Below are positions 35,798-42,854 of a DNA stretch of 64,000 bases, in pieces (within the stretch, counting starts at the first letter, position 1; every line of letters begins with the position of its first letter). The position numbers and the translations under genes were made by a program. The notes under the pieces were generated by a model, which saw only the letters and a program-made list of their open reading frames with translations, ran no database searches and was not told where the DNA came from. The stretch is from UBA6016 sp964568395 (GTDB lineage: Bacteria > Campylobacterota > Campylobacteria > Campylobacterales > UBA6016): NCBI GenBank assembly GCA_964568395.1, contig CAZMPN010000009.1, positions 1-64,000 of the forward strand. Reading direction: 5' to 3'.

Positions 35798-37281
35798 CAG
35801 CCTGCAAACGCCCTGTATATATCTTCCACACCCTCTCTAAGGCTCTCCTTGTCTGCTCCTTGCAGGTATGCGTGTAGGATTACCGCTCCGGCCCCTATCC
35901 CTTCTTTTACGAATCCATCTTCATAGAGTCTTAGATTTTTAAATTCGCTATCCGCGAAGTCGAAGTTCGGATAAAAGGCGTTTATGGACGGGTCTATCGC
36001 CGATAAAAGACCGGTTATGTCGCTCGTTTTGTCTGTCGCTATCCATTTTGTCGTGGCCAGCGCGATATTTTCAAACAAAGATGTGAGGCCAAGCGCTTTT
36101 ATGACGGCGCATACCGCGGCCATCTGCGTGCCTCCGCCGAGAATTACCGGCTTTGTTTTTGACAGCTCTACGGCAAGCCCGGCGGTAAAAGGCTGCATCG
36201 TATCGCCAAATCTGGAGAGTACGCCAAATACGTCGCCTGCGTCAAACTCTTCTTTTGAGATCGCCTTGTCCACGACGCTTTGTTTGAGCGATTTGATGTT
36301 TTTGTCGTTGCCGCTGGACGCGAACGCTCCGTCGCACTCGTATCCTAACGCTTTCGTTACGGCGTAGGCTGTCGTAGTGCCGGCTGGCACGCACTCAGAG
36401 AGTATGAAGTAGTCGGCGGTTTTTTCTATTTCGGCGGCATATTTGACGCCGGCCTCAAAGAGCGCCTTCGCATCCGTGTCCGCTCCGTCCAAAATAGATT
36501 TTGCGGCTCCGAATCCGAGCGTTTTTACGCTGCATTGGGGTTTTATCGTTAGTCCCGTGTCTACGAACAGAAGCTCGAACGGCGCTATTTTTCTTGCCGC
36601 CATGGCTATAAGCACAGGGGAGGGAGGGCCGTCCGGAGCCTTTGCGATATCCGGCATGGATTTTGGATAGCCGAGCTCCAAAACTTCCATATCCAGCGCC
36701 GGGGTGTACTCTATAAAACCGGGAAGTCCGGCTACCGTTATCCCTTCTATTTCGGCCGTATGCGTATACCCCCCCGACAAAACGAAGGCGCATTTTTTAC
36801 CCTCTAGAGGCTTTAAAAAACTCTTGTTTCCTTGTATCTCGTATATCTCTTTACCGTTTTTATTGCATTCAGACATTATCTCTTTCCAAACCGTATTGAA
36901 TTTTTTTGTTACGTACTCTTTTGTGTGCGGCACGGTGCATTTTGAGCAGTTTTGATGTATCTTGCCGCCGAAATCCTGCTGGCTTCCGTCTTTTGACTCT
37001 ATGGAGCATTCGCTGTATATGTTTGTTTCGCCATGCCTGCCAAGTCCGTTATCCGAAAATCTGAAATTCGGACATGCGCATAGGTAACAGTTCAAATATT
37101 CGCTATCGTGGCACTTCCTGCCTTCTTTGTATAGCGGGCAAAAACTTGGTTCGCTCACTCGCATATTCTCAAATTCGAAATATTCTATTATCCGCTCTTT
37201 ATCCATACCGGCCGCGATTAGTTTTTGGACTATCTCGGCATGCCTGTGCGCATGTGCGTCAAACCACTCCTGGTAACTCAT
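35797..37281 (-). CDS. cobT: CobT-family phosphoribosyltransferase fused to an N-terminal Cys-rich (PF04071-like) domain
   Basis: 494 residues. Residues ~35-125 hold eight cysteines (48, 57, 65, 68, 70, 92, 112, 115) in CPLYKEGRKCHDSEYLNC, YLCACP and NCSKCTVPH, matching the small Cys-rich zf-like domain that is often a free-standing gene beside corrinoid loci. Residues ~135-494 are a nicotinate-nucleotide phosphoribosyltransferase of the TIGR00303 branch (VPAGTTTAYAVTKALG, GGGTQMAAVCAV), expected to activate the lower ligand. N-terminal histidines (HAHRH) add possible metal ligands. The ATG overlaps the previous stop (ATGA). Confidence 0.8.
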   Translation of the reverse strand: MSYQEWFDAHAHRHAEIVQKLIAAGMDKERIIEYFEFENMRVSEPSFCPLYKEGRKCHDSEYLNCYLCACPNFRFSDNGLGRHGETNIYSECSIESKDGSQQDFGGKIHQNCSKCTVPHTKEYVTKKFNTVWKEIMSECNKNGKEIYEIQGNKSFLKPLEGKKCAFVLSGGYTHTAEIEGITVAGLPGFIEYTPALDMEVLELGYPKSMPDIAKAPDGPPSPVLIAMAARKIAPFELLFVDTGLTIKPQCSVKTLGFGAAKSILDGADTDAKALFEAGVKYAAEIEKTADYFILSECVPAGTTTAYAVTKALGYECDGAFASSGNDKNIKSLKQSVVDKAISKEEFDAGDVFGVLSRFGDTMQPFTAGLAVELSKTKPVILGGGTQMAAVCAVIKALGLTSLFENIALATTKWIATDKTSDITGLLSAIDPSINAFYPNFDFADSEFKNLRLYEDGFVKEGIGAGAVILHAYLQGADKESLREGVEDIYRAFAG

Positions 37282-37637
37282 CGCGGCGCTCCGCTAAGGC
37301 AGCTATCGACCAGAAACTCCCATTTCATGCTCTTTGCGTCTGTTAGTATATTCGCCGATGCGGTTTTATTTGCGCCTTTGCCGTCTACGGAGTAGAACCA
37401 CCCCAATTTCCCGGGGCTTGAAGCTACGCCGTCTATCGATGTCACGAACAGAAATTCGCCTACTTTTTTTGTTTTTACGTTTGCCGCCCTCTTTAGCGCG
37501 GTTAGCGCCGTCTCGCCGTTTTCGTACTCTATTTTGACGGTTTTCGGCTCTTTCGTTTTGCCGTAATTTATCCCTATCTCGATCTGTTGCGCCGATAAAA
37601 TCAGCTGTAAAAACAGTATAACCGCTAAAAATCTCAC
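37278..37637 (-). CDS. Exported DUF4430 (transcobalamin C-terminal-like) protein
   Basis: 119 residues from a GTG at 37637 with AAGG upstream; the frame also extends to a TTG at 37670, which would place 11 extra residues before the signal peptide. The signal peptide is RFLAVILFLQLILSA. The mature ~95 residues match DUF4430: an early ETALTALKRAA helix and a closing GWFYSVDGKGANKTASA ... MKWEF pattern. DUF4430 is related to the beta-domain of eukaryotic transcobalamin/intrinsic factor. It is the first gene of the eleven-gene cobalamin operon, so a periplasmic corrinoid-binding role is likely but inferred. Confidence 0.75.
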   Translation of the reverse strand: MRFLAVILFLQLILSAQQIEIGINYGKTKEPKTVKIEYENGETALTALKRAANVKTKKVGEFLFVTSIDGVASSPGKLGWFYSVDGKGANKTASANILTDAKSMKWEFLVDSCLSGAPR

Positions 37638-37650
37638 TCTAAAAGCCTTA

Positions 37651-37685
37651 AAACTATAAAATTTACCCAATGGGTATTATCACAA
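37651..37685. promoter_or_regulatory. Compact divergent promoter of the cob operon and the ThrB-like kinase gene
   Basis: Only 32 bases separate the two starts. On the plus strand TATAAA (about 37655-37660) would start transcription at or just before the ATG at 37670, and no Shine-Dalgarno is visible, suggesting a leaderless message. On the minus strand an extended -10 TGTGATAAT lies inside the kinase coding sequence. TACCC-AAT-GGGTA spans the kinase ATG. Confidence 0.35.
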
Positions 37686-38494
37686 AACTATCGTTTGAAC
37701 AAATAAAAAATCATATAAAAACAGAGTACGACTTAGAGCTGCTATCGTGCAAGCCTACAAAGAGCGGCGTCTCCGATAGCGTCTACCTGCTCCAAACAAA
37801 CGGCGGCGCATTCGCGCTAAAGCTGTTTGAAACGGCCGATAAAGAGCGGATATTGCGCGAACACCGTCTGCTTGAACTGCTATCCTCCCTTCCGGTCGCC
37901 GCTCCTTATGCGCCTGGCCATATTCCGACGCTTTGCGGCAAGCCGTCGTCTTTGTATTTTGCACTTGTCGGCTCTGACGCCGTGTCCGTTACAAATAGGC
38001 ATTGCGCAGAGATAGGCCGTTTTCTATCCGGTATGCACTCCTTGAGCGCATCCATAAGCTCCGACAACCCGTCTTTTTGCGAGCAGGTCTCGGAGCTGAA
38101 GGCCTCTTTGCCTGCCACACCGTTTTCTCCTTACGGCGCGCTTTTTGACGAGATGCTTTCTCTGCCGACGGACGGCGTAATACACGGCGACCTGTTTTTG
38201 GATAACGCCGTTTTCGACGACGCAGGGCTGGTCGGCGTCATAGACTTCATAGAGGCGTTTAGCGGCCCGTTCGCTTTCGACGTCGGGGTCGCAGCCTTTA
38301 GTTTTTGCGTCAAAGACGCTAGAGTCGAACCGGAAATGCTCTCGTCCATGCTAAACGCATATGAATTTAAAAAATACTCCGCCAAGCAGCTGCTGCGTTT
38401 TATGTGTTACGCCGCGCTGTTTTACGGAGTAAACCGCTTTATCGGAGGCAGGAACTACGAAGAGTGCCTCTCCTTCCTTGAAAGACAGGCCTAA
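37670..38494 (+). CDS. ThrB-type (homoserine kinase II / APH superfamily) phosphotransferase
   Basis: 274 residues. N-lobe nucleotide region SGVSDSVYLLQT and a lysine in FALKLFE; the catalytic loop is HGDLFLDNAVF (His172, Asp174) followed by GVIDFIEAFSGPFAFDVG, as in type II homoserine kinases. Its place between the cob operon and btuB suggests a cofactor role, perhaps supplying L-threonine phosphate for CobD, since no PduX kinase is in the window; an ordinary homoserine kinase (thrB) is the default alternative. No Shine-Dalgarno is visible. The 3' end overlaps the convergent btuB by 4 bases. Confidence 0.7.
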   Translation: MGIITKLSFEQIKNHIKTEYDLELLSCKPTKSGVSDSVYLLQTNGGAFALKLFETADKERILREHRLLELLSSLPVAAPYAPGHIPTLCGKPSSLYFALVGSDAVSVTNRHCAEIGRFLSGMHSLSASISSDNPSFCEQVSELKASLPATPFSPYGALFDEMLSLPTDGVIHGDLFLDNAVFDDAGLVGVIDFIEAFSGPFAFDVGVAAFSFCVKDARVEPEMLSSMLNAYEFKKYSAKQLLRFMCYAALFYGVNRFIGGRNYEECLSFLERQA

Positions 38495-40296
38495 AAATAG
38501 GCCTTGACGCCGGCGTATACGCTTCTACCAGGAGTCGCATATCCCGCCACGCTCTGATAGTATCTATCGAGCAGGTTTTCGAACTTGCCGTATAGAGATA
38601 CCGTCTTGTTGAGCGTATAGTTCGCCACGCCGTTGAATAGCGCGTATCCGCCCGTTTGCGTAGCTTTCGTGTTGGTGTCGTATCTCGTGCCTACGTATGT
38701 AGAGTAGAGTCCGATATGGAGCTTGGCGGTCGGATAGTAATCCATGTTTATACTGACGGTATCGTGCGGCCTTCGCTGCAGCTCTTTCCTGGAGGCGTCC
38801 TCGGCTTTTAGCCTTGTATATGCGGCGCTTACGGTTAATTTATCGCTCGGGGCGAATAGGTATTTCGCCTCGTATCCTTGCAATATCGAAGTGCCGTCCA
38901 GGTTTGCATATCCGCTGCCGGACCAGCTTATAAGATTCGATACGGTGTTGTAAAAATAGGTCAGGCTGAGTTTCCTATACGTCGCAGTTATATCAAAGCT
39001 CCTTATGTTTTCGGGCTTCAAATCAAAATTAGACGCTCCCCAAGGGTTTGCCATCTGCAGTATCGTAGGCGCCTTAAAAGCCGTACCGTAGTTTGCCGAT
39101 ATCGACGAGTCGTCCGTAATCGCGTATTTCGCGCCGGCCTTTGCGTTGGTCTTGGAGCCGAACGTCGAATAGTCGTCGTACCTGATTGCCTGCGTCAGCG
39201 TAAGTCCCATATGCGACATCGTGTTCGCGGCGAACGCCGAGCGTGTCTCATCCTCTTTTTTTACTTCCGAGCTGGCGACTTTTGTATATCTTATATCCAT
39301 CTCCTCCTTTGAGGCTCCTAACGTCAGATTCCCAAACCGCGCATATTTGTAGTCGTCTTTTATCTCGTAGTTTTTGACGCCGCTTTTAAATATCTTCACG
39401 CCAAACGAGGTGTCCATATCGTCCTTTTTGCTCCCGGTTTCGCTTGCTTGGAGAGCTATATAGTGCGAGTCGGTTTTGTATGAAATAGCGGCTTTTTTTA
39501 TCGTGTTTTCATAGCTGATTCTTTGAATGGAGTTTGGCGACAAATAGGCGTCGTAATTCGAGGCGCCCCTTGTCGTATATATCTCACCGTCTATCTTGAG
39601 GTTTCTTATCGGTTCGTAGCCGAGTTTGATATTCGCGCTAGTGTTTTGGTAGCCGTCTCTTTCAAAGTCGTCGCCTTTGGAGCCTCTTGGCGCTTGTGCG
39701 CTAAACCCGTCGGTCATATATCTCGATACGCCTCCGGACACGGAGTAGCTATCCGCCCCATATCCAAACGACGCCGCGGCGCTTTTGGTGTTGTAGCTTC
39801 CATACATTAGGTCGACTCCGCTTTTAAATCCTTTCGCCGCTTTTTTAGTGACGATATTTATGACTCCGGCGGCGGCGTCGGCTCCCCATATAGGGTTTGC
39901 GCCCTTGATAAGCTCTATACGTTCCACGTCTGACAAAAGCAGGTGTTCAAGCTGCGCCGAGCCGTCTGCGCTTGAGAGGTCGTTATATCTGACGCCGTCT
40001 ATTAGTACGAGTATGTATTTCGTATCCATGCCCTGTATGTATATATTTGTAGCCGTTCCCATTCCGCCGCTTTGGGTGAAATTTATCCCGGTTAGCGAAG
40101 ATAGGGCCTGCGTGATTGTGGTATAGTGTTTTTCCTCTATCTCTTCGGCCGTTACCACCTCTATATTCGACGTTACGCTCTTGAGGGACTGTTCGCTCTT
40201 GGATGCGCCGGTTACGGTTATTTTTTCTATATTTACGGTGTTATCGGCAAGCAATATACCGCTTGCCAAAATTGACAATACTATTTTTTTGTGCAA
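38491..40296 (-). CDS. btuB: BtuB-like TonB-dependent vitamin B12 receptor
   Basis: 601 residues from a TTG with GAGGA upstream. A signal peptide (VLSILASGILLAD), a TonB-box-like EKITVTG, then a plug with LVLIDGVRYND, RIELIKGANPIWGADAAAGVINIVT and a beta barrel ending in VYAGVKAYF. Size and plug fit BtuB (~600 residues) better than siderophore receptors. It is transcribed separately from, but next to, the cobalamin operon and is preceded by a long structured leader. Confidence 0.87.
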   Translation of the reverse strand: MHKKIVLSILASGILLADNTVNIEKITVTGASKSEQSLKSVTSNIEVVTAEEIEEKHYTTITQALSSLTGINFTQSGGMGTATNIYIQGMDTKYILVLIDGVRYNDLSSADGSAQLEHLLLSDVERIELIKGANPIWGADAAAGVINIVTKKAAKGFKSGVDLMYGSYNTKSAAASFGYGADSYSVSGGVSRYMTDGFSAQAPRGSKGDDFERDGYQNTSANIKLGYEPIRNLKIDGEIYTTRGASNYDAYLSPNSIQRISYENTIKKAAISYKTDSHYIALQASETGSKKDDMDTSFGVKIFKSGVKNYEIKDDYKYARFGNLTLGASKEEMDIRYTKVASSEVKKEDETRSAFAANTMSHMGLTLTQAIRYDDYSTFGSKTNAKAGAKYAITDDSSISANYGTAFKAPTILQMANPWGASNFDLKPENIRSFDITATYRKLSLTYFYNTVSNLISWSGSGYANLDGTSILQGYEAKYLFAPSDKLTVSAAYTRLKAEDASRKELQRRPHDTVSINMDYYPTAKLHIGLYSTYVGTRYDTNTKATQTGGYALFNGVANYTLNKTVSLYGKFENLLDRYYQSVAGYATPGRSVYAGVKAYF

Positions 40297-40330
40297 GAAA
40301 AATCCTCAAAAATTATTTTTTTATATGGCG

Positions 40331-40495
40331 TTAATTTGAGGTTTCGGAGGGTGGGGACAGTCCTGTTGAGGTTTTTGAAAAATCGCTTTTCGCGAAGACG
40401 GCGCAGGAGGCCGAGGTAGCGGCTAGTTTTACGCTTGAGACGCACGCAAGTATTCCCGCAAGCGTAAAGTATTTTTTGAGTCTAGCCTTTTTCAT
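40331..40495 (-). CDS. Possible 54-residue exported peptide in the btuB leader
   Basis: An ATG at 40495 opens a 54-codon frame ending 34 bases before the btuB TTG. Its N-terminus has three basic residues, a hydrophobic stretch (FTLAGILACVSSV) and an AxSA-like region, so it resembles a signal peptide, with two cysteines. There is no Shine-Dalgarno; a TATAAT lies 7 bases upstream of the ATG, so a message would be leaderless. The same interval contains nested inverted repeats and may instead be an RNA element. No family was recognised. Confidence 0.3.
   Translation of the reverse strand: MKKARLKKYFTLAGILACVSSVKLAATSASCAVFAKSDFSKTSTGLSPPSETSN
40421..40487 (-). promoter_or_regulatory. Structured leader upstream of btuB
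   Basis: GGCTAG (40421-40426) pairs with CTAGCC (40482-40487), and nested inside it TTTACGCTT (40428-40436) pairs with AAGCGTAAA (40460-40468). A second palindrome TTCGCGAA is at about 40389. A -10 TATAAT on the minus strand at about 40503-40508 would put the whole interval in a ~200-base btuB leader. No canonical B12 box was recognised. Confidence 0.4.
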
Positions 40496-40502
40496 GTCGT
40501 TA

Positions 40503-41168
40503 TTATAGCCCTAGGCGGCTTTTGACTAGGAGCATGTCGGCGTAGGCTTCCTTTTTTGCGGATGGGTTTCGTAGTAGGAAGCTCGGATGAAATGTCGGAA
40601 TTAGCGGTATTCCGGCATGCTCCATCACTGTGCCGCGCACTTTCATTATCGAGTGGTTTTGTCCCAAAAGCGAGTTTAGGGCGGTAGCCCCGAGGGCTAC
40701 TATCAGCTCCGGTTTTATCAGCTCTATCTGTTTTTCTAGATACGGCTTGCAGCTTGCCGCCTCGGAAGGGGCGGGGACTCTGTTGTTTGGCGGGCGGCAT
40801 TTGACTATATTGGCTATATAGACATCCTCTCTTTTGACGCCTATGGCATTCTCTATCATCTTCGTCAGCAGCTCTCCCGCCTTGCCGACGAACGGTCTGC
40901 CGCTCTTATCCTCGGTCTCCCCGGGGCCTTCGCCGACGAACATCACTCTGGCGTTCTCGTTTCCCTCTCCGAATACGACGTTTGTCCTGGTTTTGGCCAG
41001 TTCGCACAGATGGCAACCGTTTACCGTCGCCTTCAGGCTTGCCATGCTGGAAGGGAGCTCGAAGCTCTCTTTTATCTCAAAATCTTTTATCGGCTTTACG
41101 TGATGGTATCCGAGACTTTTTAGGTGGTGAAGGTATTTTAGTTTTAACGCTAGGTTTAGGTTTTTCAA
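40503..41168 (-). CDS. Family 4 (Fe-S) uracil-DNA glycosylase
   Basis: 221 residues. CHLCELAKTR and the later KCRPPNNRVPAPSEAASC supply the four cysteines of the [4Fe-4S] cluster; VGEGPGETEDKSGRPFVGKAG is the catalytic/uracil loop; PTFHPSFLLR is the C-terminal His motif. It removes uracil from DNA in base excision repair. The TTG start has only a weak upstream GAG. Its stop codon overlaps the TATAAT proposed for the btuB leader. Confidence 0.88.
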   Translation of the reverse strand: MKNLNLALKLKYLHHLKSLGYHHVKPIKDFEIKESFELPSSMASLKATVNGCHLCELAKTRTNVVFGEGNENARVMFVGEGPGETEDKSGRPFVGKAGELLTKMIENAIGVKREDVYIANIVKCRPPNNRVPAPSEAASCKPYLEKQIELIKPELIVALGATALNSLLGQNHSIMKVRGTVMEHAGIPLIPTFHPSFLLRNPSAKKEAYADMLLVKSRLGL

Positions 41169-41191
41169 GTGCGTGTTTTCTCTTTAAATTA

Positions 41192-41731
41192 TTATTTGTC
41201 TCTCAAAAAGCCGATATTTTCGACCTCTTTGGCTGATTTTATCTCCAGTATCATATCTTCAAGTATAGTAATCGCGTCAGCCGTAGCCGATAACCTATCC
41301 TTTGTCCATTGCTTATTAATACTCAATTCACGTCTAAGCTCTTCTATCTGTCTGGCCAAATCCCCATGCTCCAGTAAGTAGCGGCGCATTTTTGTAAATG
41401 TACGCATGATGGCTAGCGTAGTCTCCGTGGCTTTTGCGCTTTTTAGAATAGTGGCTAGCATATATACACCCTGCTCGGTAAAGACTTTTGGAGCGTATCT
41501 TCTGCCGCCCCAACTTGAGGTCGAAATTTTCGACCTCAAAGTTTCCCACTCATCTTCCGACAATTCAAACATCAAATCATCAGGAAACTTATCAGGATTG
41601 TTTTTGACGGCCTCGTTTATTCTCTTCGTCTCTACGTCGTAAAGCTCCGCTATATCGGAATCCAGCATCACATCCGTATCTCGTATGCGATGTATTTTAT
41701 TTTGGATTTTTGCGTCAGCGGTTAGTTTCAT
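41192..41731 (-). CDS. ORF6N (KilA-N-related) domain protein
   Basis: 179 residues. The N-terminal ~90 match the phage-type ORF6N DNA-binding domain: RDTDVMLDSDIAELYDVETKRINEAVKNN, FPDDLMFELSEDE and FTEQGVYMLATIL. The C-terminal ~70 are predicted helical/coiled coil. Such proteins are scattered between phages and chromosomes and act as accessory regulators or anti-repressors. Together with the next gene it forms a small patch unrelated to the surrounding housekeeping genes, with no integrase or repeats visible. Confidence 0.8.
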   Translation of the reverse strand: MKLTADAKIQNKIHRIRDTDVMLDSDIAELYDVETKRINEAVKNNPDKFPDDLMFELSEDEWETLRSKISTSSWGGRRYAPKVFTEQGVYMLATILKSAKATETTLAIMRTFTKMRRYLLEHGDLARQIEELRRELSINKQWTKDRLSATADAITILEDMILEIKSAKEVENIGFLRDK

Positions 41732-41785
41732 TTGCTAATCTTTGCACTTTCTGTTATTTTAGTATGTTGGGTTTGTGGCAAAAAA

Positions 41786-42154
41786 TTATACTTTTTTGCT
41801 GATATATTCAACCGTTAAATCTAGCTCTTCCAATAAACGAGGGGATTGGTTTGGAACCAGAACCCATTTTTCTTGAAGTCCTTTTAACATTCTTAGTGTG
41901 TGTTGATAGTAACGCCCATAAAATCGTAGCTCGTAAATAATTGCTGTTTGGCGGTCAATGTATAGAGCGCCATTTTCAGATGGTGGCTCAATAAGCTCTT
42001 TTACTAGTTTATGGTATGTTTCAAATTCTTTCCAAAAATGACTTGTTGCCCGCTCTATTTGGAACTTATAAACAGCAAAAATAAACGCTATTGCCGCTCC
42101 AAACGCAGACAGTTGAGAGCCGTAATTTTTAATCAGCTCCAGTAGTTGTTCCAA
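41786..42154 (-). CDS. Hypothetical membrane protein
   Basis: 122 residues from a TTG with GGAG six bases before. One N-terminal membrane segment (QLSAFGAAIAFIFAVYKF) is followed by a charged, helical cytoplasmic region rich in aromatic residues (FWKEFETYHKL, YELRFYGRYYQHTLRML). No family was recognised. AT-rich codon use and neighbouring ORF6N gene suggest an acquired pair. Confidence 0.6.
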   Translation of the reverse strand: MEQLLELIKNYGSQLSAFGAAIAFIFAVYKFQIERATSHFWKEFETYHKLVKELIEPPSENGALYIDRQTAIIYELRFYGRYYQHTLRMLKGLQEKWVLVPNQSPRLLEELDLTVEYISKKV

Positions 42155-42179
42155 TTTTTGCTCCGGTTTATTTATAAAG

Positions 42180-42854
42180 TCATAGTGGTATTTTTTCTCT
42201 TATGATATTTAAAAATTCTTTTCTGTCTATCTCTATGGCACCCATCGATGCCAGGTGCGGGGTGTATTGCTGGCAGTCTATTATCTCGATGCCTAAGCCC
42301 TTTGCGTTGGCGCATAAAAAGGAGAGCGCCGCCTTTGACGCGTCGGGGGCTTTATAAAACATGGATTCCCCAAAAAACACACCTCCTAGCTTGACCCCGT
42401 AAAATCCGCCGACCAACTCTCCATCCCGATAACACTCAACGCTTTGGGCAAACCCTATCTGGTGGAGTTTGACGTACGCCTCTATGAAGGCTTCGCTTAT
42501 CCATGTGCCGCCTGTATCTTTTCTGGTTTCTCCGGCGGCGCACGCTTCTATGACGCCCCTGAAGTTTTTATTTATACAAAACTCGAAGTTCTGTTTTTTT
42601 ATGCTCTTTCTTAGGCTCTTGTGTAGCCTAAAATCGTGTGGATATAGTACGGCTCTCGGATTAGGCGAATACCAAAAGATGAAGCCTCTGTCCATGAACC
42701 ACGGGAATATCCCGTTCGAGTATGCGCTTAGAAGCCTGCCGGGCTCAAGATCGCCGCCTACGGCTACCAGTCCGTCCTCGTCGGCGCTCTCTGGATCAGG
42801 AAAGACGTACGTATGCTGGCAAAAAGAGCCAAACGGGGCGTCCAAAAACGTCAT
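42180..42854 (-). CDS. aat: Leucyl/phenylalanyl-tRNA-protein transferase
   Basis: 224 residues with the family signatures FPDPESADEDGLVAVGGDL, NGIFPWF, WYSPNPRAVLYP and GFYGVKLGGVFFGESMF. It adds Leu or Phe to N-terminal Lys/Arg, creating N-degrons for ClpS-ClpAP. It overlaps the clpA stop (ATGA), so adaptor, unfoldase and tagging enzyme form one leftward operon. Confidence 0.92.
   Translation of the reverse strand: MTFLDAPFGSFCQHTYVFPDPESADEDGLVAVGGDLEPGRLLSAYSNGIFPWFMDRGFIFWYSPNPRAVLYPHDFRLHKSLRKSIKKQNFEFCINKNFRGVIEACAAGETRKDTGGTWISEAFIEAYVKLHQIGFAQSVECYRDGELVGGFYGVKLGGVFFGESMFYKAPDASKAALSFLCANAKGLGIEIIDCQQYTPHLASMGAIEIDRKEFLNIIREKIPL

Noticed and set aside
40331..40495. A canonical cobalamin riboswitch upstream of btuB
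   Set aside because: The B12 box and the conserved core elements could not be found on the minus strand, though the leader is structured; recorded as an uncharacterised leader instead.
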